A stretch of 64,000 nt of DNA, from the IMG/VR virus record IMGVR_UViG_3300047554_000527, positions 72,387 through 136,386 of that record; one strand, given 5' to 3'. The notes beneath the pieces were generated by a model. It did not search any database. It was given only the letters and a program-made list of their open reading frames with translations, and was not told where the DNA came from. The translations under genes and the position numbers were made by a program. The DNA is from a virus. Position 1 is the stretch's first letter; every line of letters begins with the position of its first letter. This document shows positions 49,721 to 59,329 of this stretch, piece by piece.

Positions 49721-50630
49721 TAGATCTAAAGGTTGTTAGTACTTCGTGATTCCATTTCAGCTTCGATGGGTGTCTATAAGCCTTCCAATGCAATGGGTTA
49801 GGATCGTATTTTAAAAAATTACCGTCAATGATTAACTCACCTATAACCATTCTACCTAGAGACATTTCATTTAGATTATGATAAGGTATTTTCTTTTGTA
49901 ATTCGGGTGGCAGCTTTTTAACCCAGTTTTGAAAGAATGATATAGTTTGTACAGGTAAATGATCTGCATTAAAATTTAACCATGTTTCTGCTGCAAATCT
50001 CTTTTGAGGTTTAACCATGTCTCTTGCCACAACTTCAACGTCATCATCCTTAGCAACCGCAAACCAATCCTTGCCTAGGGTATTATAACCTAAATAAAGT
50101 TTCCCCCAAGACAGACCGTATTCTAAATATAGCTTGTCTTCGTCTTTAACTGGAAGGTGCAGACCGATAGGATGTATATCGTACAGGACCCCAAATCCTC
50201 CCCATGTGCCAGATTTAGTAATCATCGCATCTTCGCACATATGAATATGTTCATTTAATGCAAAAAAGTTTGTTTTTAACGTTTCTGTTAGCCTGCCTTT
50301 AAACGCCAGCTCATCCATTCTCTGACCAAATATCTCAAACTCTTCGTGCAGATAGTTTAGTTTCTGATTGTCTAACTCGTCGAACGTACTAATTTCCTTA
50401 TCGTACTCAACTGCAATTCTTGCAACAATATCTTTAATCTGTTGTGTGATTTCAGGAACGTCTAGCTCTGACCTATTGTTAAACACACTAGATATTTTAT
50501 GATCGGGGTTCTTTAAATTGGTGTTAGTAAGATCTACCCACTTATCACTCAAATGCGTAGGGTATATATTATATTTTAAAGAGTGTATCTTATCAAACTT
50601 ATCTTTAATTTTAACTTCTAATATCTTCAT
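49695..50630 (-). CDS. hypothetical protein coupled to radical SAM gene
   Basis: 311 residues. Notable are LHEEFEIFGQRMDELAF, FALNEHIHMCEDAM and YLEYGLSWGKLYLGYNTLGKDWFAVA. Proteins of this layout accompany twitch radical SAM genes in other marine or freshwater phages as far as I can recall, but no function is known. Four-base overlap with the radical SAM gene makes it a likely partner or substrate. Confidence 0.65.
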   Translation of the reverse strand: MKILEVKIKDKFDKIHSLKYNIYPTHLSDKWVDLTNTNLKNPDHKISSVFNNRSELDVPEITQQIKDIVARIAVEYDKEISTFDELDNQKLNYLHEEFEIFGQRMDELAFKGRLTETLKTNFFALNEHIHMCEDAMITKSGTWGGFGVLYDIHPIGLHLPVKDEDKLYLEYGLSWGKLYLGYNTLGKDWFAVAKDDDVEVVARDMVKPQKRFAAETWLNFNADHLPVQTISFFQNWVKKLPPELQKKIPYHNLNEMSLGRMVIGELIIDGNFLKYDPNPLHWKAYRHPSKLKWNHEVLTTFRSIESIKIYE

Positions 50631-51865
50631 AGTAGGTCTGTAAAAAACTTGCTGTTAGTATGTCTCAGTTGGTCTAACTTAACTATATATTCTTTAGTTT
50701 GGTCTAGCAAATGACTCCAGTCTTCGCTGTTCATAAAGTCTGCCATTTTCTTTAAACGTTGAATACTAGGGTTATCTGTATTAGCTGCCGCATAGTTATA
50801 GATTTTTTCAGTAATCTTGGCCTTAGTTTGTTTAGGTAGTGCCTTGGCGCAAAGATATTGTGGATAGTGTAGAATGCCTGTATGAAATATGCCGTCGAGT
50901 CTAGGCTTACTGATCTTCTTATAGTTCTGACGCAACAACCAATCGGCAAACTCAGGAAGGTAATAGATATTTAGAGCCTGAACGGTGCAGAGTATCTTAA
51001 TGTCTATGTTTGCAGGTGTTTGATCATAAAGGTGCAGGTTCCGTTCAATTGTATCCCAGTCTGCTGGATAACGAATGTAATCGTTTATTTCCTTACCGCC
51101 ATCAATGCTGATCATAACATCTACATACTTAAATTTAGTCCAAAGATCTACAACTTCCTTATCATAGATTGTGCCGTTAGTGTGGTATCGTAGTTCAATA
51201 TGTTTAGCCGCGTTTAGATCGACTAGCTTCTTTAATATGTCTTTGTGTTCTTTGATGTACAAAGGCTCACCGCCACCAAATATAATATGACGTAGGTCTT
51301 TGGCAGATTCATAAAAGTCTTTTAAGAACTCTGCATCTTTATACCATTCGAAGTTATTTGTAGAATAGCTTTCTACCTTATGCTTCCAGTCCCAACGTGC
51401 ATCTGTCTTTAGTTCTTGTTTTAGAATTGTAGCATGTTTAACCCATTTACTAGAATCAATAGGCCTGCACATTACACATTGTAGATTACAGGTATTGCCT
51501 AATCGTAGATCAAGCGTGATCCAATCTACATCTAGTGAGCCATCTGGGTTAGTTTTACTAACTAACTCTTTGATATAGTCTTCACCTAGTTTGTTTTTCC
51601 AAATGTGATTTTCTATTTGTCTATGACTGTAGATACCTACAGCTTCTTCCTTATAGCAGGACGAACAATGCTTTACCTGTCGTCCTGCTAGCATGTCTAG
51701 TCTTGCAGATTTAAAATGATCGCTATTCCATACTTCTTTTAAAGACATATTGTTTAGATTAAGACCCTTTTCGCTGTTAGAAATGCAACAGAGTAATGCA
51801 CTACCATCGGTATAGGTAGCCATGTGTGTCCAGGGCAATATGCAGAATGTTTTTGAATTACTCAT
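50627..51865 (-). CDS. radical SAM protein with N-terminal twitch-like cysteine domain, copy 1
   Basis: 412 residues. CX3CX2C is C126-NLQ-C130-VM-C133 after LDLRLGNT, binding the 4Fe-4S cluster that cleaves SAM; FGGGEPLY is the SAM-binding GGE motif. N-terminal cysteines (C8, C26, C27, C67, C70) suggest an extra cluster-binding twitch/SPASM-like module. Such enzymes modify peptides or sugars by radical chemistry. Seven-base overlap with copy 2. Confidence 0.92.
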   Translation of the reverse strand: MSNSKTFCILPWTHMATYTDGSALLCCISNSEKGLNLNNMSLKEVWNSDHFKSARLDMLAGRQVKHCSSCYKEEAVGIYSHRQIENHIWKNKLGEDYIKELVSKTNPDGSLDVDWITLDLRLGNTCNLQCVMCRPIDSSKWVKHATILKQELKTDARWDWKHKVESYSTNNFEWYKDAEFLKDFYESAKDLRHIIFGGGEPLYIKEHKDILKKLVDLNAAKHIELRYHTNGTIYDKEVVDLWTKFKYVDVMISIDGGKEINDYIRYPADWDTIERNLHLYDQTPANIDIKILCTVQALNIYYLPEFADWLLRQNYKKISKPRLDGIFHTGILHYPQYLCAKALPKQTKAKITEKIYNYAAANTDNPSIQRLKKMADFMNSEDWSHLLDQTKEYIVKLDQLRHTNSKFFTDLL

Positions 51866-53174
51866 TGATTAGGTCCGCAAGTTCAGTGCTGATTGATCTT
51901 AGACTTTGATCGCGCTCAACATCAAGACTATGAGTATAGTCTTTAAATCTACGCATTTGATCTTCCCAATCCGTAGCACGAGGTTTTTGTAGTAGGCCTA
52001 TAATGCCATTTACGCTATTAACAGTTAGTTCAGGAGTTTGGCCGGTAAAGTTTGCATCTCTATAGGCAATTAACTCGTTGGCAACTCTTGTTCTAATATC
52101 ATCGGGCAGTATAGACACAGAAAGGTGTGCAGGATGAACATTGATAAGAAAATCAACAAATATGCTTTTCTTATATTTCTTGTTTAGGTCATCTACCCAT
52201 TTAAGAGTATCGACTAGGTTAAACACATTATAAGTCTGTACTGTAGGAGTTACTCCTAAATGCACATTAGGCATTTGTGCAAGTGTTTCTACGTTTGCAC
52301 TAATCTGCGCCCAATGGCTCGGACTACGGACGTAGTCATTAACTTCTCCGACTCCGTCTATACTGGCATTGATATTAACTCTTCCAAATTGTCCAATAAG
52401 GTTTGTAAATTTCTTATTAACGTTAGTACAGTTAGTATTAAAGAATAAAGTTATGTCGCGACGACCTCGGCGAATACACTCTTCCATAAACTTAAAATTA
52501 TTTTGGATAAGTGTAGGTTCGCCGCCAGTCATATATACTTTCTTTAGACTAGGGATTAGATCAATAATCTGATCCCAAAGTACATCTCCGTCGAACCAAG
52601 GTTGCAGGTCCATGATCCTTTGATCAAATCTACCAAAACTTTTAGCCCATACAAGTTTATATTTTTCGTCTTTCTTTTCTAATTCAATATGCTCTTTCGC
52701 AATCTGACTGCTGTTAAAAGGGTTGCACATTCTACACTTAAGGTTACAGAGATTGCCTAGACGCAGATCTAAATAGGCAATACTGTAGTCTAACTCTCCT
52801 CCTGTAAGAACAGCCCGGTCAATAAGTTTGTACATTGTCTGTTCGCCTAGTCTCCCACTCCACTCAGTATTAGAGTACTGTCTATTACTGATTCTTCCAC
52901 TGCTCTCTTGTAAGTAACAGACTTTACAACCGTCTAATGCTTCTCCATTAACCATAGCAGTCCTAATGTTTTTCATTTCGGCTGAATTCCAAGCATCTTC
53001 TAGTTTGTCTTTGATTGTTATCCTGTTGCCTTCTTTGTCTAGAATTCTGTGGGTGCCTCGCTTCATCATACAACAAGGTTGAATAGTTGCATCCGTATTA
53101 ACTACCATACTAACAAAAGGTATGGCACAGAATGTAGGCATCACATCATCGATATCTTTAGTAAATTTGTTCAT
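51858..53174 (-). CDS. radical SAM protein with N-terminal twitch-like cysteine domain, copy 2
   Basis: 438 residues. CX3CX2C is C143-NLK-C147-RM-C150 after LDLRLGN, with MTGGEPTLI as the GGE motif. N-terminal C16, C34, C35, C83, C86 repeat the arrangement of copy 1. The two are tandem paralogues sharing the order of motifs but well diverged, so they probably do different steps on one substrate. Fe-S cluster demand here may be served by the phage IscU/ErpA/IscA. Confidence 0.92.
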   Translation of the reverse strand: MNKFTKDIDDVMPTFCAIPFVSMVVNTDATIQPCCMMKRGTHRILDKEGNRITIKDKLEDAWNSAEMKNIRTAMVNGEALDGCKVCYLQESSGRISNRQYSNTEWSGRLGEQTMYKLIDRAVLTGGELDYSIAYLDLRLGNLCNLKCRMCNPFNSSQIAKEHIELEKKDEKYKLVWAKSFGRFDQRIMDLQPWFDGDVLWDQIIDLIPSLKKVYMTGGEPTLIQNNFKFMEECIRRGRRDITLFFNTNCTNVNKKFTNLIGQFGRVNINASIDGVGEVNDYVRSPSHWAQISANVETLAQMPNVHLGVTPTVQTYNVFNLVDTLKWVDDLNKKYKKSIFVDFLINVHPAHLSVSILPDDIRTRVANELIAYRDANFTGQTPELTVNSVNGIIGLLQKPRATDWEDQMRRFKDYTHSLDVERDQSLRSISTELADLINE

Positions 53175-54348
53175 TAAATTTTTCTCTTAACCACTCTCTG
53201 CTGTTTATATTTTGTAGTGCAGATGCGTTTGTTTTATTTGCTAGACCGTATTCAACTCCTGCAAGTGCTCCTGCAATAGCATACTTGCCATAGAGTCTAT
53301 CTTGTCCTAGTGTAGTCCAAGCGGTGATTCTATCTTGATTCTCATCTTCTATTTGATTCTTGATAGTACCTGCTGCCAATTTAGCGCATTCTCTAAATGC
53401 ACTGCGCCATGTACTAAACTCGTCTGTGTTGAAGGAAGTAATGTTGCTGACTGTGTTCATTACTTTGAGATTGCCTAGTCCTGTGGTAAGATCAACATTC
53501 CAGGAAGTTACCCGATCTAACAGATGCTTAGGAAATAATTTGACTCCGCCATATCCGTATTCTAAATCATTGATAGGATTACGACTGCGCCATACATGCA
53601 CACAATCTCTATTAAAGATACTAGGTTGATAATTAAACGTCCATGTATCTAATAACTCTGCATCGCCATCAACTACCCAAAACATATCTGTCTGTGCTAG
53701 TTCGGCGGCAGCTTTGTGCGCTTCAAATATTCCCTTTACTCCATGAACTCTTTGAGCAAAGGGAACACGATCTAACACTCGTTGCCAGTTAGCATCTGCA
53801 TTAGATTCGTCGTAACTAATGAATATTACATCGAGCTCGCTGAGAATGTTAGGGCTAACAAATCCCATATCCTTAATACCTTGTGTATCGGCACAAGCTC
53901 GCGCCTTCTTAACCCAAATCTTATCGCCTTTGAAGTGAGTAGGATCTAGATACCATACGTGCTCTAGTCGATAGTCTTCCGGCTGTATATCCACTGTTAT
54001 CTTATTGAACAAGTGCTGCGGTAAGTCTTGGTTGTATTCTTCAATAACATCAAACTCTTTAATCTTTGAGATCTTAAAGTCGCACTCAATAACAGTCCAA
54101 CCATTAGCAGGGGACCAACTACTTTTAAACTTTTTAGCGATCCACTTGTCACCTTTGACCCACATCAGACAACGATCACTAGATTGACTAGTGTCAATGT
54201 AGTCGAGTATCCATTCATCGTATATAGGGTTAAGGATAATAAATTCGCCGCGGCCTTGCCCTAACTGATGCAGGCGCTGATCATAGCTATTAGGATCAGT
54301 ATCCCAACGAACAGATAACACACGGTCTTTTTCAATTAAAGATCCCAT
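53158..54348 (-). CDS. GT-A glycosyltransferase-like protein, copy 1
   Basis: 396 residues. About 170 N-terminal residues are unique; the C-terminal part holds VIFISYDESNADANW, RVHGVKGIFEAHKAAAELAQT, WVVDGDAEL (DGD as metal-binding acidic motif) and GYGGVKLFP. The same series occurs in the next gene, so the pair arose by duplication. Likely adds a sugar, probably with a donor nucleotide bound at the DGD motif. Seventeen-base overlap with the radical SAM gene. Confidence 0.8.
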   Translation of the reverse strand: MGSLIEKDRVLSVRWDTDPNSYDQRLHQLGQGRGEFIILNPIYDEWILDYIDTSQSSDRCLMWVKGDKWIAKKFKSSWSPANGWTVIECDFKISKIKEFDVIEEYNQDLPQHLFNKITVDIQPEDYRLEHVWYLDPTHFKGDKIWVKKARACADTQGIKDMGFVSPNILSELDVIFISYDESNADANWQRVLDRVPFAQRVHGVKGIFEAHKAAAELAQTDMFWVVDGDAELLDTWTFNYQPSIFNRDCVHVWRSRNPINDLEYGYGGVKLFPKHLLDRVTSWNVDLTTGLGNLKVMNTVSNITSFNTDEFSTWRSAFRECAKLAAGTIKNQIEDENQDRITAWTTLGQDRLYGKYAIAGALAGVEYGLANKTNASALQNINSREWLREKFNEQIY

Positions 54349-55247
54349 GTTACTTCCTTTTCAGTTAAAGCATTATGTGTCCTAGGAGGATTGACCCATA
54401 CTTCTCTAAAGAACTTACTTTGATCTGGATCTAAATCAGCAATGGGTAAATTGAGTTCTCTACGTAGGGCATCTCCATATCTTCTTGCAGTATAGATAGG
54501 ATCAAGGTCTTTATGTTCGGTGAATAGACTGTTGAGATACTCAAAGTCTCTAACCTGCACATAATCCCAGTTAGTACAGTTAGTCATATAAGCGCCAACT
54601 CTTGCACCGTAGATAGCCCATGCTCCGTTAGCGACATCGGCTCCTACACTGGCCCACATTAACAGTCTGCGATAATTACGATCACCTAACTGTTTCCTTG
54701 GATTTACAATATCCTGTTTAGATCCTCGATTGAGTGTCATCTTTACACCTTCACGAAACCCTGCACGCCATGCTTGCAATGGGCTAGCATTGTTATGTAC
54801 ATCTGAATAACAGTCTGCCATTTGTACATAGTTGTCCTGCCAACAGAAATCAACTTGCGACCCGCCCGAGCCTGCGGCCTCATGTGTGTTCATATTCAAT
54901 ACAAAATCTCTGGTCCAACATTTTAATCCGCCATTGCCATAGACTAACCCGTTAATGATATTCTTTCCGGCCCAAGACATCTGTGTGTGTTCTTTCTTGG
55001 GTAATTTGTCTGTATCAAATGACAAGTTAAAAAAACTAGGATCAACGATATTATCTGCATCAACAGTTATAAAGTGTTCAGTCTCGCTGAGACGAGCACA
55101 GGCTTTGTGTGCTGCATCGCTGCCTTCTACTCCATGTACTCTTTTAGCCCAAGGTGCTTTGTTAAGTAGGTCGGCCCAATTCTTTTCGGCATTAGGCTCG
55201 TCATAACTTAAAAATATGCAGTCTATTTCAGCTAGGTTTAACTTCAT
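54336..55247 (-). CDS. GT-A glycosyltransferase-like protein, copy 2
   Basis: 303 residues from ATG 55245-55247 (five codons earlier is possible). IFLSYDEPNAEKNW, RVHGVEGSDAAHKACARLSET, TVDADNIVDP (DAD, 63-65) and GNGGLKCW match copy 1. The rest contains a Cys/Trp-rich GGSQVDFCWQDNY segment. Acceptors are unknown: virion glycans or host surface are candidates. Confidence 0.8.
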   Translation of the reverse strand: MKLNLAEIDCIFLSYDEPNAEKNWADLLNKAPWAKRVHGVEGSDAAHKACARLSETEHFITVDADNIVDPSFFNLSFDTDKLPKKEHTQMSWAGKNIINGLVYGNGGLKCWTRDFVLNMNTHEAAGSGGSQVDFCWQDNYVQMADCYSDVHNNASPLQAWRAGFREGVKMTLNRGSKQDIVNPRKQLGDRNYRRLLMWASVGADVANGAWAIYGARVGAYMTNCTNWDYVQVRDFEYLNSLFTEHKDLDPIYTARRYGDALRRELNLPIADLDPDQSKFFREVWVNPPRTHNALTEKEVTWDL

Positions 55248-55767
55248 GTTTATATGAATCAAATAATTTGGTTGTATAGAAAGTTAGATCATCGGTGCCT
55301 GTATAATCAATATCAATTGAACCTCTTACCAAATCTGTAGGATCTAGATCACAATGCCAAATAGGTAGATAAGGATTATTCTTTTTGCAAGCAACAATGT
55401 TTAACTTTTTATGTGAATACTGGCTATCTGACTTCCACCATTCTAATGAGGATTTTATTATTGTTACTTGTACTGTTTTTGTTGCTACATCTTGAATTAC
55501 AGTTACTTCTGCTTTCTCTAAATTATTATCAAATTTAATAACTCTAGATTTTATTGACTGTGCAACAATCGCAGATTGTGTTCTTTGCTTAATGTAACAA
55601 CCGTCCGGTCTAACTATCGCATAATATCTAACAACCTTTTCTTTTCCTAAAAAGATCTGTTCAGCAATAGGAGAGTCAGTTTCAAAATAGCTGCCATCTC
55701 TTCCAGGAACGGGTTTATGAGACAGACCTAGAATATTTCCGCTGTTAGGATCATAATAGACAATCAT
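55228..55767 (-). CDS. hypothetical protein of the modification island
   Basis: 179 residues, mostly beta, starting IVYYDPNSGNILGLSHKPVPGRDGSYF. A small repeat-like fold with no membrane segment. Overlaps neighbours by 20 and four bases. No function recognised. Confidence 0.65.
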   Translation of the reverse strand: MIVYYDPNSGNILGLSHKPVPGRDGSYFETDSPIAEQIFLGKEKVVRYYAIVRPDGCYIKQRTQSAIVAQSIKSRVIKFDNNLEKAEVTVIQDVATKTVQVTIIKSSLEWWKSDSQYSHKKLNIVACKKNNPYLPIWHCDLDPTDLVRGSIDIDYTGTDDLTFYTTKLFDSYKHEVKPS

Positions 55768-56537
55768 ACAAAGTCCTTTTTTACATAATGTAAGATTCCT
55801 GTTTGAACGTAAGGTCCTAATCTAATCAAATCATCTTTATGGATTGCTATCAAATCTTCCCATTGCTCTGTTTTATTTTTCCATCCCTGTATCTGTGCTT
55901 TCATATGTGTAAATGTAGGGAAACTTTCTTTAGTAGTAACTTGATCTTCAATGCCCATTATTTCAACTGCCATTGCCATTGCAAGATCAATTGACTGAGA
56001 TTTTTGTATGTAGTCCGGAGTATAGATGTGTATCCATCTGTCCCAATTCATCACAATCTGTTTGAGTAGTTGAAAGAACTCTGCAACCATAGGAGTCTTT
56101 TTAAAGTATGTATATGCAGAATATACATTGGGCAAATTATGTGCAGTAAATGCACGTCTATATGGATTTACAGGTCCAACCCATTCACCTCTATAGGTCT
56201 GCACCTTGTTAGTTAATAGCAGTTCGTAGTTCTGCATATATTTCCACCAGTGACTAACATCCGATAAGAACAACATGTCGCTGTCTAAGATAACTGTTTC
56301 GTCATAGGGTGTAAGATTATAAAACTGCACTCGGTTTTCAATCTTCCACTTTGAATCAGGTTTTAAATCTACAGGTAAGTCGATAACACAATCGAACAGT
56401 GTAGCATCGACTTCTTGATCTGTGATAACACTTAATCTGCTAACACAAGACTGAGTTTTGCTAATACTGATTGCAAGATGTTCTGCCTGGCGTGCATATT
56501 CTGCACCTTGTGCCATTACTAGGTATCCCTGTGTCAT
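55764..56537 (-). CDS. GT8-like glycosyltransferase, copy 1
   Basis: 257 residues. PYDETVILDSDMLFLSD contains the DxD motif (DSD, 85-87) of GT-A enzymes such as GT8; SVITDQEVDA before it is a typical donor-site strand. Its neighbour (56534-57337) shares PYDETIVMDTDIVI and SLVTDQET, so they are paralogues. Probable sugar transfer to an unknown acceptor. Confidence 0.82.
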   Translation of the reverse strand: MTQGYLVMAQGAEYARQAEHLAISISKTQSCVSRLSVITDQEVDATLFDCVIDLPVDLKPDSKWKIENRVQFYNLTPYDETVILDSDMLFLSDVSHWWKYMQNYELLLTNKVQTYRGEWVGPVNPYRRAFTAHNLPNVYSAYTYFKKTPMVAEFFQLLKQIVMNWDRWIHIYTPDYIQKSQSIDLAMAMAVEIMGIEDQVTTKESFPTFTHMKAQIQGWKNKTEQWEDLIAIHKDDLIRLGPYVQTGILHYVKKDFV

Positions 56538-57337
56538 GCCAACTCCTTGTTGATCTGTTCTAATAAATCAAACTTATTAAACACATGAACATCTTGCTTG
56601 ACTTTACAAAGCCCGTTAGGTGTTAAAAACTTTACACCAGACTCAGTCATGTCAATTACCCTATCTTCAAAGTTACTGTGTAACAGATTAAAAGGAATAG
56701 TAGATGCAGGATGATTAAGAGTGTGTAGAGCAATGCTCCAAACAAAATCGTTGCGAACAGGGCCAGTAGGTAATTCATAAACATGAGATAACCAATTGTA
56801 ATGCTGTTTAACCCAACGGCAAGTTTGAAAGAATTGTTTAACAGTCTCAGTCTTTTTAAAATAAAATACAGTAGCCCAATAGAACTTAATACTACGTTCG
56901 CTAACCCATTTAAACTCAAAGTCACTGTTGCCTTGAAGATCAGTGCTAGTATCGCATACAATTAGATCTTCAGCCGACCCCCACAGTTTAGACAATGTAG
57001 AAGTTTGGATTACAATGTCAGTGTCCATTACAATAGTTTCATCATAGGGGCTTAGGTCCCATGCATCAATTCTATCTAAGTTATGAAATGTCAGTTGATT
57101 ATCAGGACTTCCGTATCGCTTAGTCTGTGTTGCTAGACTATCTTGTAGTATTATTTTATCAAAACGATCTTTCCATCTAGGGTTGGTGGCCTGCATCTGG
57201 TCACAGGTCTCTTGATCCGTGACTAAACTAGTACCTGCACCTAAATGATCGGATATCCTGGCCGCTAACCAAAAGGCCATTAGACCATAATTAACCTTTT
57301 CGTTATTGTGTGCAAATAACAGAACTCCGCGATTCAT
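56534..57337 (-). CDS. GT8-like glycosyltransferase, copy 2
   Basis: 267 residues with DTD at 105-107 in PYDETIVMDTDIVIQTS and LVTDQET near residue 40. Paralogue of the preceding gene, overlapping it by four bases. Confidence 0.82.
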   Translation of the reverse strand: MNRGVLLFAHNNEKVNYGLMAFWLAARISDHLGAGTSLVTDQETCDQMQATNPRWKDRFDKIILQDSLATQTKRYGSPDNQLTFHNLDRIDAWDLSPYDETIVMDTDIVIQTSTLSKLWGSAEDLIVCDTSTDLQGNSDFEFKWVSERSIKFYWATVFYFKKTETVKQFFQTCRWVKQHYNWLSHVYELPTGPVRNDFVWSIALHTLNHPASTIPFNLLHSNFEDRVIDMTESGVKFLTPNGLCKVKQDVHVFNKFDLLEQINKELA

Positions 57338-57672
57338 AGATCTGTTAGACTCCTAACACTGCGCTGTGTTCTAAGTTTTTGGTAAGCCTCACCGTACTGT
57401 ACAATAGCCTTATTATATGCAGACCTAGCATTATCGTAGAGTTCTGTAGGATTTGTTACTAAGATTGGAGTGCCGTTGGCATCTAAAAACCAAGATGAGG
57501 TTGAGTCAAACCCGCCAAGCCATTCCTGTGTAATTTTAAACAGTCCGCCGTTATAGGCCACAACAGTATCCGTTTCGAACTGTTCTTTTAACAGTCGTCT
57601 CTGTTGGTTAAGGGTTGATTGATATTGGGCGAAGCTGAGAGCTTCTTCAAGTTGTTGATCTAGATTTTCCAT
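57334..57672 (-). CDS. hypothetical protein, helical ends
   Basis: 112 residues. Helical at both ends (LDQQLEEALSFAQYQSTLNQQRRLLKEQF and YNKAIVQYGEAYQKLRTQ) around a small beta core (VVAYNGGLFKITQEWLGGFDS). It may be an assembly helper for the next structural gene. Four-base overlap with the GT8-like gene. Confidence 0.6.
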   Translation of the reverse strand: MENLDQQLEEALSFAQYQSTLNQQRRLLKEQFETDTVVAYNGGLFKITQEWLGGFDSTSSWFLDANGTPILVTNPTELYDNARSAYNKAIVQYGEAYQKLRTQRSVRSLTDL

Positions 57673-57716
57673 ACCCTTAATTATACTAAACTAAGGGCAG
57701 GAAAGCTAGTTATTGA

Positions 57717-58556
57717 TTACCAACCCCCACTGGAAATAGTAATAATAGATGGCGCAACGATAGCATCAGTACTGCTGTAATAGGTTATTGATGCGGCAGC
57801 ATCTGTATTCACATCTTCATCAACTGCCGGCCCAGTTCCAGTTTGATCGCCCACGTCTGCTTCACTTAAAGTAACGGTGATATCTAACTGAGTGGCACTA
57901 ACTTTGGTAATTTGAATTCGAGCATAGTTTTCAGAATATTTTGCATTAGCACCGTAGTCATAGACATCAATATTTGTACCGGCATCCCACTGAGTATTTG
58001 TATATGTTTGACTAGGGATCGCATTCAAAATGTTATCTTGCCAATCAATGTCTTTGGGTGTGCCCGTACTGTTTGAGCCGCTAACATCAACAACAAAATA
58101 GCCGCCCAGGTTAAACCAATAATTAGCAGCGTCTGCACCCGGCCATGAGAAAGTATAAATCCAGGTATGAATACCATTCCAAGGTCCTGTTAGACTTTGA
58201 GTTAAAACACTAGAAGTAATTTGCGAACTATGAACTGTAGCCTTGTTAGTTTCACAGTAATCGGCGGCGGTCTTGTAAGCATTAGCATCAGCGGCTAAAA
58301 CTAGATTACCTTCAGCAGCATCATTGATTGTGCTATCGGCACCTGTGATGTGTTTATAACATTTATTAATATCAACACGTAGGTTATCCCACTCTGCGTC
58401 ATTAATCACAGGATTGGATGCTACTTGACTGCTGGTCATTGTTTGTCCGTAGTAAGTAGATAACACACCCGCAATCGTCGATTGAATAGTGTTATAGTCC
58501 GCTTGATAAATTACATCTAACGTCGAAGTTTTTGGAAATACGCCTGCGCCTGCCAT
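57717..58556 (-). CDS. virion structural protein
   Basis: 279 residues, beta-rich, no signal peptide. N-terminal half helical (LDVIYQADYNTIQSTIAGVLSTYYGQ), C-terminal half a beta sandwich (YARIQITKVSATQLDITVTLSEAD). Similar proteins are found among structural genes of large T4-like phages. A CTAAATA-type late octamer lies close upstream (about 58575). Confidence 0.65.
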   Translation of the reverse strand: MAGAGVFPKTSTLDVIYQADYNTIQSTIAGVLSTYYGQTMTSSQVASNPVINDAEWDNLRVDINKCYKHITGADSTINDAAEGNLVLAADANAYKTAADYCETNKATVHSSQITSSVLTQSLTGPWNGIHTWIYTFSWPGADAANYWFNLGGYFVVDVSGSNSTGTPKDIDWQDNILNAIPSQTYTNTQWDAGTNIDVYDYGANAKYSENYARIQITKVSATQLDITVTLSEADVGDQTGTGPAVDEDVNTDAAASITYYSSTDAIVAPSIITISSGGW

Positions 58557-58585
58557 ATTAAATCCTAATCAAATATTACGACTAT

Positions 58586-59329
58586 TTAGCCAGTAACTAG
58601 GTCATGTCCGAATGCAAACGTACCCAAGTGATTTAATTGTCTGCTGAGTATGTCATCTACCCAGATCCTATGGCCCTTGTCCCTAACGGCCTTGCAGAAA
58701 TTAATATCTTCCCCTAGGTAGTCTTCAGCTTCCTGCATCCATGTCACAGGAAAGTAGGGCTTTTCAATAGTATCAAACACATCAATACGTGTCAGCATAC
58801 AGCCCATGCCCATGCCCTCTACTTCGATCAGCTCTTTAGTTATAGGAGTATCTTTACTATGCTTAAGATATGAATCCCAGTTACCTCCTAATTCTTTATA
58901 GGCCACAGTTTTGTAGGGTAACTGTCTAGTTGTATAGTTACCGCCAACAATGGCTTCCTTGTGGTCCAGCAGCTTATAGGCTGTATAGAACGGGAAGCTC
59001 ATATCTGAGTCCAACCATAGAATGTGGGTAGCTGCCCACGAACGTGCGGCATTTACCAGATTTTCACGCTGGGCCTGTAGTAGGGTGCTCATGTTATAAA
59101 ACACCTTGGTTTCTATACCCTTTTGCCAATTGTACTGCAACATGCTGTGCAGGTTATGGCTGAATACACTGTGCATCATTTCTCTGCAGGGTACGCATAC
59201 AGCTAGACGTATCTCAGAATCCTCTCTAGGGGGTTCAGGAGCCCGGCTAACTGGAGCTGGGCTGGATGTTGCAGAGGAGTTGGGCTGAGTAGGGACGTTC
59301 TGCTTTAGGGCCTTGTTAAGTAAGCTCAT
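58586..59329 (-). CDS. GT-A (GT2-like) glycosyltransferase
   Basis: 247 residues. A disordered Pro/Ser N-terminus (1-38) precedes LAVCVPCREMMHSVF, ILWLDSDMSFP (DSD 107-109), GGNYTTRQLPYK, GMGCMLTRIDVF and GEDINFCKAVRDKGH, the order typical of phage GT2-like enzymes. Four-base overlap with the next gene. It may glycosylate virion proteins. Confidence 0.82.
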   Translation of the reverse strand: MSLLNKALKQNVPTQPNSSATSSPAPVSRAPEPPREDSEIRLAVCVPCREMMHSVFSHNLHSMLQYNWQKGIETKVFYNMSTLLQAQRENLVNAARSWAATHILWLDSDMSFPFYTAYKLLDHKEAIVGGNYTTRQLPYKTVAYKELGGNWDSYLKHSKDTPITKELIEVEGMGMGCMLTRIDVFDTIEKPYFPVTWMQEAEDYLGEDINFCKAVRDKGHRIWVDDILSRQLNHLGTFAFGHDLVTG

